This document shows positions 38,124 through 50,250 of a stretch of DNA of 64,000 nt, in pieces (the first letter of the stretch is position 1; each line of letters starts with the position of its first letter). The translations under genes and the position numbers were made by a program. Under the pieces are notes generated by a model. The model was given only the letters and a program-made list of their open reading frames with translations, was not told the origin of the DNA and ran no database searches. Where the stretch lies: assembly GCF_003674065.1 (NCBI RefSeq), contig NZ_RDBE01000001.1:739913-803912 (forward strand), read 5' to 3'. The DNA comes from Nocardioides mangrovicus. Its GTDB lineage: Bacteria; Actinomycetota; Actinomycetes; Propionibacteriales; Nocardioidaceae.

Positions 38124-38582
38124 ATGAGCGAGAACGAGCCGGAGAACGACTCCTACGAGGGGTACAGCGTCGACCCCGAGGACCAGCCGCAGGGCGGCGG
38201 TGGGCTCGAGGGCGACAGCACCACGGGCGACCGGGGTCTTCAGGACCCGCTCGATGAGGGGTACTCGCCGCCGGAGAAGTGGTCCGCGGCCGAGGGCTGG
38301 GGCAACACGCCGCTGGAGGAGGAGCTCGGCGAGACCCTCGAGATGCGGCTGAAGCAGGAGGAGCCCGAGCCCGACCCCTACGAGGAGGCCGCGCGCGAGG
38401 ACGACCCGGACGCCGAGGACCTCGACGACGGTGAGGTCGGCGACCGCCGCTCCGGTCGGCTGGTGGCGCCCGACGAGGGCCTGGGCGAGGACGTCGACTC
38501 CGAGCTGCTCGGCGAGGACGTCGGCATCGACGGCGCCGGCGCCAGCGCCGAGGAGGCCGCCGTGCACGAGGTGGAGGAGTGA
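38124..38582 (+). CDS. DUF5709 family acidic protein
   Basis: A 152-residue, extremely acidic protein without membrane segments, probably largely disordered. The conserved block is YSVDPEDQPQGGG to PLDEGYSPPEKWSAAEGWGNTPLEE (PLDEGYSPPEKW is diagnostic). No function is known for the family. GTGA overlap with the thioredoxin-like gene couples the two. Confidence 0.85.
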   Translation: MSENEPENDSYEGYSVDPEDQPQGGGGLEGDSTTGDRGLQDPLDEGYSPPEKWSAAEGWGNTPLEEELGETLEMRLKQEEPEPDPYEEAAREDDPDAEDLDDGEVGDRRSGRLVAPDEGLGEDVDSELLGEDVGIDGAGASAEEAAVHEVEE

Positions 38583-39568
38583 GCACGCCGCAGCGCCCCC
38601 GCAACCAGCAGGCGGCCTTCACGCGGCCCGGCGCGGTCGACCTCTCCGCGCTCAAGCAGCCCGCGGCGCCGGGTCCCGGCGCTGGCGCCGACGCCGCCGG
38701 GGGAGGCGCCCCGGGTGGTGGGGTCGTCGGCGCGTACACCGTGCAGGTCGACGAGCAGAACTTCCAGCAGCTGCTGGAGCAGTCGATGACGGCGCCCGTG
38801 CTGCTCTCCTTCTACAGCCCGACCCGCGCGCCGGCCAGCGTCGGCCTGGCCGACGACTTGCAGAGCCTCGCCGACGAGTTCGAGGGCAAGTTCCTGCTGG
38901 GCCGGGTCGACATCGACGCGGTGCCGCAGATCGCCCAGGCCGCAGCGCAGGCGATGCAGGCCCAGGCGCTGCCGCTGGTCGCCCTGGTCGCGCAGGGGCG
39001 CCCGATGCCGCTGTTCGAGGACGCGCCGCCGCTGGAGGAGCTGCGTACCGGGCTCACCCAGGTCTTCCAGCAGCTGGCCACCCAGGGCTTCACCGGACGG
39101 CACCAGCCGCGCAGCGCGGCGCCGGCCGGCGAGAGCGACTCCGACGAGCCGCCGCTCGACCCCCGCTACGCCCCCGCGCAGAACGCGCTCGAGGCCAACG
39201 ACCTCGACGGTGCGGTGGCGGAGTACCAGAAGCTGGTCGACGCCAACCCCGCCGACGCCGAGGCGGCCGGCGGCCTGGCCATGGCCAAGGTGCTCCAGCG
39301 CACCCAGGGCGTCAACCTCCAGACCGCCCGGGAGTCCGCCGCGTCGGCGCCGGACGACGTCGACGCGCAGACACTGGTGGCCGACCTCGACATGCTCGGC
39401 GGCCACGTGGAGGACGCCTTCAACCGCCTTATCGAGGTCATTCGCCGCACCGCCGACGCCGACCGCGACCGGGCCCGCAACCACCTCATCGGCCTGTTCG
39501 CCGCCGTCGGCAACGACGACCCGCGCGTGCTCGCCGCCCGGCGGGGGCTGGCCAGCGCGCTGTTCTGA
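38579..39568 (+). CDS. YbbN-like thioredoxin-fold/TPR protein lacking CXXC
   Basis: A 329-residue protein. After a Pro/Gly/Ala-rich N-terminus (1-50) comes a thioredoxin fold (52-160) where the redox motif is replaced by SPTRAPAS, so it has no active-site cysteines. The rest (about 195-329) is helical with TPR-like repeats (YAPAQNALEANDLDGAVAEYQKLV). It resembles E. coli YbbN/CnoX, a chaperone-type protein, and is therefore probably a binding protein and not a reductase. Confidence 0.8.
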   Translation: MSTPQRPRNQQAAFTRPGAVDLSALKQPAAPGPGAGADAAGGGAPGGGVVGAYTVQVDEQNFQQLLEQSMTAPVLLSFYSPTRAPASVGLADDLQSLADEFEGKFLLGRVDIDAVPQIAQAAAQAMQAQALPLVALVAQGRPMPLFEDAPPLEELRTGLTQVFQQLATQGFTGRHQPRSAAPAGESDSDEPPLDPRYAPAQNALEANDLDGAVAEYQKLVDANPADAEAAGGLAMAKVLQRTQGVNLQTARESAASAPDDVDAQTLVADLDMLGGHVEDAFNRLIEVIRRTADADRDRARNHLIGLFAAVGNDDPRVLAARRGLASALF

Positions 39569-39589
39569 GGCGGCCGGACGCGGGTGGGA

Positions 39590-39617
39590 CGGTTTCCCCG
39601 CCTAGGCGGAGAAACCG
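39590..39617. terminator. Stem-loop with GGTTTC arms downstream of the YbbN-like gene
   Basis: CGGTTTCCCCGCC (39590-39602) pairs with GGCGGAGAAACCG (39605-39617) with a single mismatch and a 2-base loop; further pairing extends outward. It shares the GGTTTC/GAAACC arms of the hairpins at 33971-34042. Confidence 0.6.
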
Positions 39618-39760
39618 TTCCCCGGATCGGGACGAACCCGGGCGCCGAAGGGCGGTTTCCTCCACTCGCGTGTCCGATGTGGGGATTTCTGACACAACCC
39701 GAACCTGATGAACGGCCCGTCAGCCCGCCGGAAATGCGCGGTTCAGGAATACTGCCGCGG

Positions 39761-40930
39761 GTGAAGCCCTCGGTACACGCCCGTGTCCTCGCTCTCGCTG
39801 TGCTCGGCGCCGTGCTCGCCGTCCCGGCCGCGGCCGCGGTGGCACAGGGCCCGACGACGTCCAGCAGCACCGGCAGCACGGGCAGCACCGGCAGCACGGG
39901 AGCCGCCACCGCCGCGAGTGCCGCCCTGACCCGGACGAGCGCCACCCAGACCACCACCCAGACCACCACGCAGGCCGCGGCCAAGCAGAAGCCGCTGTGC
40001 CGCAAGCTCTACTACAGCCGCGTGATGGGTCCGAAGCCGACCTACTCGCGGGGCCTCAAGCACTACCCCGCCCGGCAGTTCACCTGCCGGGCCTACTGGC
40101 TGGCCGGCGCCGACAACAACTTCGTGCCGCAGGCCGTCGCCGTGGACGGCTCGACGGCCTGGGTCTCGGGCTACACCTACCCGGCCGACGTCAACCACAA
40201 CCGCTGCCGGATCCAGCGCATCGACCTGCGCACCGGGCAGACCCTGCTCGACACGAGCCCCGACCCGGCCAACCCGGTGAACATCGGCGGCCGGCGCGCC
40301 GACGGCCGCTACGAGGTGTGCCGCCACGGCGGCGGTCTGGCTCTGGACGCCCAGGGGCTGTGGATCAGCGAGTCGGGGCGGCTGTGGCTGCTCAACACCG
40401 CCACGCTGGCCACCGACCCGGCCAACGCGGCCACGCGCTACTGGGACACCCCGACCGTGCCGGTGAAGGCGTCGGTGCTGGTCGCGGCCAACGGCAACAT
40501 CGGCATGGCCTACTACACGACGTCGGCGAAGAACTCGGTGCTCAGCTGGTTCGGCGAGGCGCGGATCCTGACGCCGGGCTACCAGACCCTCACCGCGACC
40601 CCGGTGAACCCCGTGACGGACACGGCGCCCTACCGCCAGCAGCGGGTGCCCACGAAGACCCAGGGGCTGGGCTGGTTCAAGGGCCACGGCGGTCTGGTCA
40701 CCACGCGCTCCGTGGGGGCTTGCAGCCGCATCGTCGTCAAGGGACGCCAGTTCGGGGCGATCCCCGGCCTGGAGGCGATCCAGCTCTCGCCCAACGGGCT
40801 GAAGACCTACCTGATGTCGGAGAACACCGCCCGGCCCTTCACCGGCGCCGGTGAGCACCTGGTGCCGTTCCTGAGCCAGGTGAAGACCTCGGAGCTGTTC
40901 AAGCTCCGCGGCGCCGGCAGCTGCGGCTGA
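39761..40930 (+). CDS. Secreted protein of unknown function with low-complexity linker
   Basis: A 389-residue exported protein. Signal peptide VLALAVLGAVLAVPAAAAVAQ, then a Ser/Gly/Thr linker with three GST units and TQTTTQTTTQ, then a 310-residue domain with eight or so Cys (LCRKLYYSRV, FTCRAYWLAG, CRIQRID, YEVCRHGGG, GACSRIVV, AGSCG), suggesting disulfides. Sequence pieces such as VPQAVAVDGSTAWVSGYTYP and GGGLALDAQGLWISESG look like beta-propeller blades. No family recognised. GTG 39761 is the start closest to the signal peptide. Confidence 0.65.
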   Translation: MKPSVHARVLALAVLGAVLAVPAAAAVAQGPTTSSSTGSTGSTGSTGAATAASAALTRTSATQTTTQTTTQAAAKQKPLCRKLYYSRVMGPKPTYSRGLKHYPARQFTCRAYWLAGADNNFVPQAVAVDGSTAWVSGYTYPADVNHNRCRIQRIDLRTGQTLLDTSPDPANPVNIGGRRADGRYEVCRHGGGLALDAQGLWISESGRLWLLNTATLATDPANAATRYWDTPTVPVKASVLVAANGNIGMAYYTTSAKNSVLSWFGEARILTPGYQTLTATPVNPVTDTAPYRQQRVPTKTQGLGWFKGHGGLVTTRSVGACSRIVVKGRQFGAIPGLEAIQLSPNGLKTYLMSENTARPFTGAGEHLVPFLSQVKTSELFKLRGAGSCG

Positions 40931-41417
40931 GCCGTCCGGCCCAGAGCGTCGCGGCGCCGACCAGGATCGCGCCGACCACACCCAGCAGCACGCCGGTCCA
41001 GTTCGCCGTGACGTCTGCGAGGAAGAACGACACCCGTCCCAACGGCGGCACCAGCCACTGCACGCCCTCGGCCAGCGGCGGCACGACGACGGCGACCAGC
41101 AGCGGGAACCATCGGTGCAGCCGCCGTGCCCACAGCGCGCCCAGCAGCCCCATCGGCACGGCGATCACCGCGTTCAGACCGGTCTGGTCGGAGGCCGAGA
41201 GCAGCTGGTGCAGGTCGGGGACGTCAGGGGTCAGCGACAGCGTGCGCCCGCTCGCCCCTCCCGGGTTGGGGGTCACCGTCACGGCCAGGAACCCGGCCGT
41301 GGCCACCCAGAACAGGTACGCCAGGAGGCTGCGCCGCACCAGGGGGACCAGGACGATCGCGCTGACCAGGGTCGCTGGCACCGCCCACGGCGTGGCGCTC
41401 AGGAACGCCTCGATCAT
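40899..41417 (-). CDS. VanZ-like family membrane protein
   Basis: A 172-residue protein with about five membrane helices and the VanZ pattern: NAVIAVPMGLLGALWARR and PPLAEGVQWLVPPLGRVSFFLADVTANWTGVLLGV (motifs EGVQW and DVTANWTG). VanZ confers low-level teicoplanin resistance in enterococci; in actinobacteria its role is unknown. It follows the NUDIX gene by 19 bases and its tail overlaps the convergent secreted-protein gene by 32 bases. Confidence 0.8.
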   Translation of the reverse strand: MIEAFLSATPWAVPATLVSAIVLVPLVRRSLLAYLFWVATAGFLAVTVTPNPGGASGRTLSLTPDVPDLHQLLSASDQTGLNAVIAVPMGLLGALWARRLHRWFPLLVAVVVPPLAEGVQWLVPPLGRVSFFLADVTANWTGVLLGVVGAILVGAATLWAGRLSRSCRRRGA

Positions 41418-41436
41418 GGCCTGATCGCCGGCCTCG

Positions 41437-42162
41437 TCACGGGTGGGTCGGTCCACCGGACTCGACGTAGGCCGGGCCCGCCCCGTCGACGTTGGCCAGC
41501 GCGGAGGCGACCCGGCGGGCCGTGAAGTCCGCGCACCGCTCGCGCACCTCGTCGGGGGTGCAGAAGGCGACGTCGCGGATCTCGCGCTCCTGGCGTACTA
41601 CGTCGGCCAGGATGCCCGGGTCCAGGACGCCGCCGTCGAAGACCAGGCACAGCGCGTCGTCCCAGCCGCTCCACGGCGGCAGCCAGTCGGTCAGCAGGAG
41701 AGGTCCGGCCGGCAGGGTGAGGGCGAGCTCCTCGGTCACCTCGCGCTCGACCGCGAGCTGCGGTGACTCGCCCACCTCGACGACCCCGCCGGGCAGGTCC
41801 CAGTCCTGCTTGTAGGTCAGCCGGCAGAGCATCACCCGCGCGTGCTCGTCGCGCACCAGCAGCTGCGCGATGGCCCGCTTGCGCGGCAGGAAGGAGTTCA
41901 GCAGCGCTCGGAACCCCTCGGGCTGGTCGGCGGGGACGTCGGCGGCCAGCCGCGCGTAGACGATGCGGTCGGCCCCCTGCTCGACGCCGCGGAGCACGCC
42001 CTCCTTGCGCAGCCCGCTGAAGGTGGCGGCGCGCTGCGCGGCCAGGTCGGCCGGGTCGACGTAGGCCTCGACGCGCGAGGCCCCGGCCGCCAGGGCCTCG
42101 GCGACGTCGCTGCGGACGGACTCGACCGGGCGGTCGGTGGAGACACGGACGGTGCCGCTCAT
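41437..42162 (-). CDS. NUDIX hydrolase
   Basis: A 241-residue protein. The NUDIX box is complete, GGVVEVGESPQLAVEREVTEEL, with the Glu cluster that binds magnesium. The N-terminal 95 residues form a separate domain (SVRSDVAEALAAGASRVEAYVDP, FSGLRKEGVLRGVEQGADRIVYARL) like the end of a GNAT acetyltransferase. It is the sixth gene of the GlgE operon; start overlaps the previous stop (ATGA). Possible role: removing toxic or excess nucleotide sugars, but not certain. Confidence 0.85.
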   Translation of the reverse strand: MSGTVRVSTDRPVESVRSDVAEALAAGASRVEAYVDPADLAAQRAATFSGLRKEGVLRGVEQGADRIVYARLAADVPADQPEGFRALLNSFLPRKRAIAQLLVRDEHARVMLCRLTYKQDWDLPGGVVEVGESPQLAVEREVTEELALTLPAGPLLLTDWLPPWSGWDDALCLVFDGGVLDPGILADVVRQEREIRDVAFCTPDEVRERCADFTARRVASALANVDGAGPAYVESGGPTHP

Positions 42163-42836
42163 GCGCGCAGGTGCTCGCCGAGGAAGGCGTCGATGCGAAC
42201 CCAGGCGTCGGCCGCCGACGTGGGCTCGGGGCCCACGTGCATGAGGGCGCCGGCGATCGGCGCCGCCCAGGCGGGGGCGTTGGGGTGCTCGTTGAGGAAG
42301 GAGTGCCCGGCGGCCGGGTACTCCTTGACATCGTGCGCGACGTCGGCCTCCCGCAGCGCGGCGGCCAGCTTCCGAGCGGCACCCGGAAGCGTGCGGTCGC
42401 GGCCGCCGTAGGAGCCGACCACCGGGCACGATCCGCCGACGGCGCTGCCCAGTCGGCGGGGGAGCGCGCCGTAGTTGACCGCCGCAGCATCCCAGTCCGG
42501 CAGCGTCATCAGCGCGAAGCCGCCGCCCAGGCAGAACCCGACGACACCAACCCGCCCGGTGCAGCCGTCCTGCGCGCGCAGCCACTCGCGTGCGGTGGCG
42601 ATGTCGGCGTACTCGGGTCCGGAGCCGGTGGCCACGGCCTTCAGCGCCCGCGCCGTGCACAGCCGCCGCCGCTCGGCGAACAGGTCGACGGCGAACGCGA
42701 GATAGCCCATGGCGGCGAGGCGGTCGGTGTGGATCCGGATCTCCTCGTCGAGCCCGAAGATCTCGTGGATCACCACGACGCCGGGCCACGGGCCCTCACC
42801 GGCGGGGGTGGCGAGGTAGCCCGCCGGCCGGTTCAC
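42159..42836 (-). CDS. Dienelactone hydrolase family protein
   Basis: A 225-residue alpha/beta hydrolase of the DLH type. Nucleophile is Cys in [13 protein letters not shown]; the acid and base are in [10 protein letters not shown] and [22 protein letters not shown] is the oxyanion strand. GTG 42836 overlaps the glgB stop (GTGA), so it is translated with the glycan genes although its function there is not obvious. Confidence 0.88.
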   Translation of the reverse strand: MNRPAGYLATPAGEGPWPGVVVIHEIFGLDEEIRIHTDRLAAMGYLAFAVDLFAERRRLCTARALKAVATGSGPEYADIATAREWLRAQDGCTGRVGVVGFCLGGGFALMTLPDWDAAAVNYGALPRRLGSAVGGSCPVVGSYGGRDRTLPGAARKLAAALREADVAHDVKEYPAAGHSFLNEHPNAPAWAAPIAGALMHVGPEPTSAADAWVRIDAFLGEHLRA

Positions 42837-45007
42837 CGCGCGAACCAGACGGCGCCCAGCGGCGGCACCGAGATCGTGGCCGAGGCCGGCTGGTCGTGCC
42901 AGGGGTCCTCGGTGGCGGTGATCCGGCCCAGGTTGCCGACGCCGGAGCCGGTGTAGACCTCGGCGTCGGTGTTGATCACCTCGCGCCACTCACCGGCGGC
43001 CGGAAAGCCGAGGCGGTAGTCGTGGTGGGGCACGGACGAGAAGTTGGTGACGCACACCAGCTCGCTGCCGTCGGCCCCCGTGCGCAGGAAGGAGAAGGTG
43101 CTGCGGTCGGAGTCGTTGGCGTCGAGCCAGGTGAAGCCGGCCGGGTCGTTGTCACGGCTCCACAGGGCGGGGGAGACCGCATAGGCGCGGTTCAGGTCGC
43201 GGACGAGCGACTGCACGCCGCGGTGCTCGGGGTGGTCGAGCAGCCACCAGTCCAGCTCGCGGGCCTCGGCCCACTCCGCCTCCTGGCCGAACTCCGAACC
43301 CATGAACAGCAGTTGCTTGCCCGGGTGGCTCCACATGAAGGCCAGGTACGCACGCAGGTTGGCCAGCTGCTGCCACCGGTCTCCGGGCATCTTGCGCAGC
43401 AGCGAGCCCTTGCCGTGCACGACCTCGTCGTGGCTGATCGGCAGCACGTAGTTCTCCGAGTAGGCGTAGACCAGCGAGAAGGTCATCTGCCCGTGGTGCC
43501 AGGAGCGGTGCACCGGCTCGTGCTCGACGTAGCCGAGGCTGTCGTGCATCCAGCCCATGTTCCACTTGAAGCCGAAGCCCAGGCCGTCGGCGTCGGTGGG
43601 CTTGGTGACGCCGGGCCACGACGTCGACTCCTCGGCGACGGTGATGGCGCCCGGCACCCGCCGGTAGACGGTGGCGTTCATCTCCTGCAGGAACTGCACG
43701 GCCTCGAGGTTCTCGCGGCCGCCGTGCACGTTGGGCGTCCACTGGCCCGGCTCGCGGGAGTAGTCCAGGTAGAGCATCGAGGCGACGGCGTCGACGCGGA
43801 TGCCGTCGGCGTGGAACTCCTCGAGCCAGTACAGCGCGTTGGCGACCAGGAAGTTGCGCACCTCGCGACGCCCGAAGTTGAAGACGTAGGTGCCCCAGTC
43901 GGGGTGCTCGCCGCGCGAGGGGTTGGGGTCCTCGTACAGCGGGGTGCCGTCGAAGCGCGCGAGCGCGAAGGCGTCCTTGGGGAAGTGCGCCGGCACCCAG
44001 TCCAAGATGACGCCGATGCCGTGCTGGTGCAGCGTGTCGACCAGCCGCCGGAAGCCGTCGGGGTCGCCGAAGCGCGAGGTGGGCGCGTAGTAGGAGGTCA
44101 CCTGGTAGCCCCACGAGCCGCCGAAGGGGTGCTCCATCACCGGCAGGAACTCCACGTGGGTGAAGCCGAGGTCCTGGCAGTAGGCCGCCAGCTCCTCGCC
44201 CAGCTCGACGTAGTCCTTGTCGCGCCGCCACGAGCCCAGGTGCACCTCGTAGACCGAGAACGGCTTGTCGACCGCCGAGCCCTGGCTGCGGGTGGTCATC
44301 CAGGTCTCGTCGTCCCAGACGTGCTTGGACTCGAACACCACCGACGACGTCGCCGGCGGCACCTCGGTGTGGAAGGCCATCGGGTCGGCCTTGTCGCGCC
44401 ACTCGCCGTCGGCGCCGAGCACCGAGAACTTGTACTGCGCGCCCGAGGCCACCCCGGGCAGGAACAGCTCCCAGACCCCGGAGACGCCGAGCTGGCGCAT
44501 CGGGTGCTCGCGCCCGTCCCAGCTGTTGAAGTCGCCCTTGAGGCGCACGCCGCGCGCCGAGGGCGCCCACACCGAGAACGACGTGCCCGTCACCGGTTCG
44601 CCGCCCAGACCGTCGTAGTGGCGCACGTGCGCGCCGAGCACGTCCCACAGCCGCTCGTGACGACCCTCGTTGATCAGGTGGAGGTCGGTCTCGCCAAGCG
44701 TCGGCAGGTAGCGGTAGGGGTCGTCGAGCACGAGCGGCTCACTGCCGGGGTAGGTCACCTCGATGCGGTAGTCGGGCACCCCGCCGTCGCTCGTGATGGC
44801 ACCGAGCCGGCCCTCCCAGACGCCGCCCTCGACGTGCTCGAGCCGTGTGCGCCCGCCGTCGTGGCTGATCTCGACGGTCTCGGCCAGCGGCTTGAGCACG
44901 CGGACGACGACCTGCTCGGACCCCGGGGAGCCCTCCACGTGGGGGCCGAGGAGGTCGTGGGGCGCGCCGTGCTCGCCGGCGGCCAGCTGCTCGAGCTGGG
45001 TGGTCAT
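42833..45007 (-). CDS. glgB: 1,4-alpha-glucan branching enzyme (GlgB)
   Basis: A 724-residue GH13_9 enzyme forming alpha-1,6 branches. N-terminal beta domains (about 1-230) lead to the catalytic barrel: [35 protein letters not shown] (catalytic Asp), [11 protein letters not shown] (Glu) and [15 protein letters not shown] (second Asp). C-terminal beta domain ends with VPPLGAVWF. It branches the linear glucan made by GlgE. ATG 45007 overlaps the maltokinase stop (ATGA). Confidence 0.96.
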   Translation of the reverse strand: MTTQLEQLAAGEHGAPHDLLGPHVEGSPGSEQVVVRVLKPLAETVEISHDGGRTRLEHVEGGVWEGRLGAITSDGGVPDYRIEVTYPGSEPLVLDDPYRYLPTLGETDLHLINEGRHERLWDVLGAHVRHYDGLGGEPVTGTSFSVWAPSARGVRLKGDFNSWDGREHPMRQLGVSGVWELFLPGVASGAQYKFSVLGADGEWRDKADPMAFHTEVPPATSSVVFESKHVWDDETWMTTRSQGSAVDKPFSVYEVHLGSWRRDKDYVELGEELAAYCQDLGFTHVEFLPVMEHPFGGSWGYQVTSYYAPTSRFGDPDGFRRLVDTLHQHGIGVILDWVPAHFPKDAFALARFDGTPLYEDPNPSRGEHPDWGTYVFNFGRREVRNFLVANALYWLEEFHADGIRVDAVASMLYLDYSREPGQWTPNVHGGRENLEAVQFLQEMNATVYRRVPGAITVAEESTSWPGVTKPTDADGLGFGFKWNMGWMHDSLGYVEHEPVHRSWHHGQMTFSLVYAYSENYVLPISHDEVVHGKGSLLRKMPGDRWQQLANLRAYLAFMWSHPGKQLLFMGSEFGQEAEWAEARELDWWLLDHPEHRGVQSLVRDLNRAYAVSPALWSRDNDPAGFTWLDANDSDRSTFSFLRTGADGSELVCVTNFSSVPHHDYRLGFPAAGEWREVINTDAEVYTGSGVGNLGRITATEDPWHDQPASATISVPPLGAVWFAR

Positions 45008-46442
45008 CGTGCGGCTCCTTCGGCCAGGCGGGTGAGCGCCCCCAGCGGGATGCTCACCCAGGTCGGTCGGTTGCGGGTCTCGTAGCCGACCTCGTAGACG
45101 GCCTTGTCGGCCTCGTAGGCCGCCACCAGTGTCTGCTCGGCCGGGCTCATCTCACGCCCCTGCAGGTAGCCCGTGAGGAAGGCCTGGCGGTTGCGGCGGG
45201 TCCACTCCTGCGCGCGGAAGGACAGCTGGTCGGCCGCCCCCTGCTGACCGCTGGCGGACTCGAACGCGAAGTCGCGCTCGACGGCGCGCGCGGCGTAGTC
45301 GAGCGAGCGCAGCATGCCGGCGACGTCGCGCCACGGGTTGTCGGGCAGCACGCGATCGGCGAGCGTCTTGGCGGGCTCGCCCTCGAAGTCCACCAGCTTC
45401 CAGTTGTGCACCACGCGCAGCGTCTGGCCCAGGTGCAGGTCGCCGTGGATGCGCTGGGCGGAGTCGTCCTCGCCCAGCGCGGCCAGGGCGTCGTAGACAC
45501 CGCGCAGGGCGTCGGCGTGCTCGGCCAGCGCCGGGGCGACCTCGATCTGGGCCGTGAGGCGATCGCCCATCGCGGCCGCGACCTCGCGGCCCGACCAGGA
45601 CGCGCTGCCGAAGTGCTCGCGCAGCACCTGGTGCACCTCGGCCACCGCGGCGCCGAGCCGCTCGGCCTCGCCCGCGAAGTCGCCGCCCACCTCGTCGGCG
45701 TGCAGGTCGGCCTCGGCGAACAGGTTGCGCACGCTGCTCAGCGCCAGGTCCCACCCGTCGCTGGCGGTGCGCAGGAACTGCTGGATCATCGCCAGGTCGA
45801 GCCTGCCGTCGGTGGTCGAGCCCTCGACCCAGCCGTAGAGCGCGGCGACGTTGGGGTTCTCGGCGCGGGTCAGCGCGGCGTGGATCTCGATGTCGGGGTT
45901 GCGGCCCGGGGTGACCTTGCGGAACACCTTGAGCAGGCTGTCGTCGCCGAAGGCCACCGAGGAGTTGCTCTGCTCGCCGCTGAACAGCGTCGAGTGGGCC
46001 TCGGTGTCGAGCTCGTGGCCGGCCAGCCGGTGGAAGGTCAGCCCGCCGAGCTCGACGCTGGCGTTGGCCGGGGTGTCGTCGAAGGTCTCCAGGTAGACCG
46101 CCATCGCCTCGCGGTCGTGGACGGCGTCGTAGGTGTGGGCCACCGCGGGGTCGACCCCGGGCGCGGCGCCCAGGTAGGCGTGCTGGATGCGCTCCTGCGG
46201 CTCGGGGTAGTGCGAGAGCGGCATCTGGTACAGCTCGACCCCGCCGTCGGCGTAGCGCACCGTCAGCACATCGATCGTCACCACGGGCGGACCCACCATC
46301 GTCGCGACGCGCTGGACGTCGACCACGTCGTAGTCGCGGCCCTTGCCCCCGAACCACCGCGCGTCGGCGAGGTAGCGGGTCATCTGGGGATGCTCGGACC
46401 CTGGTGTCGGGGAGGGTGTCGGGGAGGGGTTCGCTGGAGCGT

Positions 46443-46446
<4 letters not shown>
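45004..46446 (-). CDS. mak: Maltokinase (Mak/Pep2)
   Basis: A 480-residue kinase that makes maltose-1-phosphate from maltose and ATP, feeding GlgE. The N-cap domain has [19 protein letters not shown]; the kinase-like lobe has [11 protein letters not shown] (catalytic loop) and [11 protein letters not shown] (metal-binding Asp-Phe-Glu). A Pro/Ser/Thr-rich stretch of about 18 residues precedes the N-cap. GTG 46446 overlaps the treS stop (GTGA). Confidence 0.92.
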
Positions 46447-48208
<1,762 letters not shown>

Positions 48209-48212
<4 letters not shown>

Positions 48213-50206
48213 GCACCCGCTCCTTCTCGCCGCCGGACCACGAGAACGTGGGCGGGCTCCCAGAACGGGTCGAGGCGTACGTAGTTGTGGGCGCCCCACT
48301 GCCAGACCTCGCCGCTGATCTCGTCGTGCACGGCGAAGGTCTCCTGCCAGTCCAGGCCGAGGGCGGGCAGGTCGAGGTGCACGGTGGTCTCCCGGGTGCC
48401 GTGGGGGTCGAGGTTGACCACCACGATGACGGTGTCGCTGTCGGGGTCGCCCACCACGGCCTGCTTGGTGTAGGCGACGACCGAGTCGTCGTCGGTGGCC
48501 TGCACGCGCAGGTTGCGCAGCTGCTGCAGCGCGGGGTGCTCGCGGCGGACGCGGTTGAGATTCGCGAGGTAGGGCGCCAAGGTGCGCCCCTCGGCCTCGG
48601 CGGCCTCCCAGTCGCGCGTGCGGACCTGGTACTTCTCCGAGTCCAGGTACTCCTCGCTGCCCGGGCGCACGGCGACGTGCTCGTAGAGCTCGTAGCCGGC
48701 GTAGACGCCCCAGCTGGGCGAGCCGGTGGCGGCCAGCACCGCGCGGATCTTGAACGCCGGCGGCCCGCCGTACTGCAGGTACGCGTGGAGGATGTCGGGG
48801 GTGTTGACGAAGAAGTTCGGCCGCATGTAGGCGGGCGAGTCCTGCGAGACCTCGGTGAAGTACTCCTCGATGTCGCGCTTGGAGGTGCGCCAGGTGAAGT
48901 AGGTGTAGCTCTGCTGGTAGCCGATCTTGCCCAGCGTGGCCATCATCGGCGGCTTGGTGAACGCCTCGGCCAGGAAGAGGACGTCGGGATCGGTGCGCCG
49001 GATCTCACCGAGGAGCTTCTCCCAGAACGGCACCGTCTTGGTGTGGGGGTTGTCGACGCGGAAGATGCGCACGCCGTGGGCCATCCAGTGGCGCAGGATC
49101 CGCAGCGACTCGGCGTAGATGCCCTCGAGATCGTTGTCGAAGTTGATCGGGTAGATGTCCTGGTACTTCTTCGGCGGGTTCTCGGCGTAGGCGATCGTGC
49201 CGTCGACGCGGGTGGTGAAGAACTCCGGGTGCTCGGTGACCCACGGGTGGTCCGGTGCGGCCTGCAGCGCGAAGTCCAGCGCCACCTCCAGGCCGTGGTC
49301 GGCCGCGGTCTGCACGAAGTGATCGAAGTCCTCCAGCGTGCCCAGATCGGGGTGCACGGCGTCGTGGCCGCCGTCCTTCGACCCGATCGCCCAGGGCGAG
49401 CCGACGTCGTCCCAGTCGGGGGTGAGGGTGTTGTTGCGGCCCTTGCGGTTGACCTCGCCGATCGGGTGGATCGGCGGGAGGTAGACGACGTCGAAGCCCA
49501 TGCGGGCGACCGCCTCCAGCCGCTCGGCGGCGGACAGGAACGTGCCGCTGAGCACGCGGCCGGTCGCCTCGTCCAGGCGTGCGCCCTCCGAGCGGGGGAA
49601 GAACTCGTACCAGGAGCCGAACAGGGCGCGCCGCCGGTCGACGAACACCGGGTAGGGACCCTCGGCGTCGAGCAGGTCGCGCAGCGGGTGGGCGTGCAGC
49701 ACGGCTGCGAGCGCGGGGTCCAAGGCGATCTGCAGCCGGGCCTCGACGGGTCGCTCGGTGTCGGCGATGCCCTTCGCGGCCGCCTTGACCAGCTGCTTCT
49801 CGGTGGGGTCGAGGCCCTTGCGCTTGGCCACGCGGTCGAGCAGCAGCCTGCCCTCGGTGAACATCAGCTCCACGTCGACGCCGGCCGGCACCTTCAGCTC
49901 CGTGTGGTGCAGCCAGGTGCCGAGCACGTCGCTCCACGACTGCACCTCGAAGGTCCAGGCGCCCTCGCGGTCGGCGGTGACCCAGGCGGCGTAGCGGTCG
50001 ACCTGCTCGCCCTCGCGGCTCATCCGCACCGGGTCGCTCCGCTTGCCGTCGGGGTCGATGAGGACGACGTCGCAGCCAAGCTCGTCGTGTCCCTCGCGGA
50101 ACACCACGGCGGAGACCTCGAAGGGCTCGCCAACGGCGGCCTTGGCGGGGTACCGCCCGTGGTCGACCACGGGCGACACGTCCTGCACGGGGATCCGCGT
50201 GACCAT
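48209..50206 (-). CDS. glgE: Maltose-1-phosphate maltosyltransferase (GlgE)
   Basis: A 665-residue GH13_3 enzyme that extends alpha-1,4-glucans with maltose-1-phosphate. The nucleophile is Asp385 in [11 protein letters not shown] and the acid/base Glu414 in [10 protein letters not shown], each nine residues before the Streptomyces coelicolor positions (Asp394, Glu423). Donor-site motif [11 protein letters not shown] is present. ATG 50206 has AGGAAGG upstream. It heads the operon glgE-treS-mak-glgB-dlh-nudix. Confidence 0.95.
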
Positions 50207-50250
50207 GCACTCAACCCTTCCTGACCAGGGTGGATCGTGCAAACGCCACG

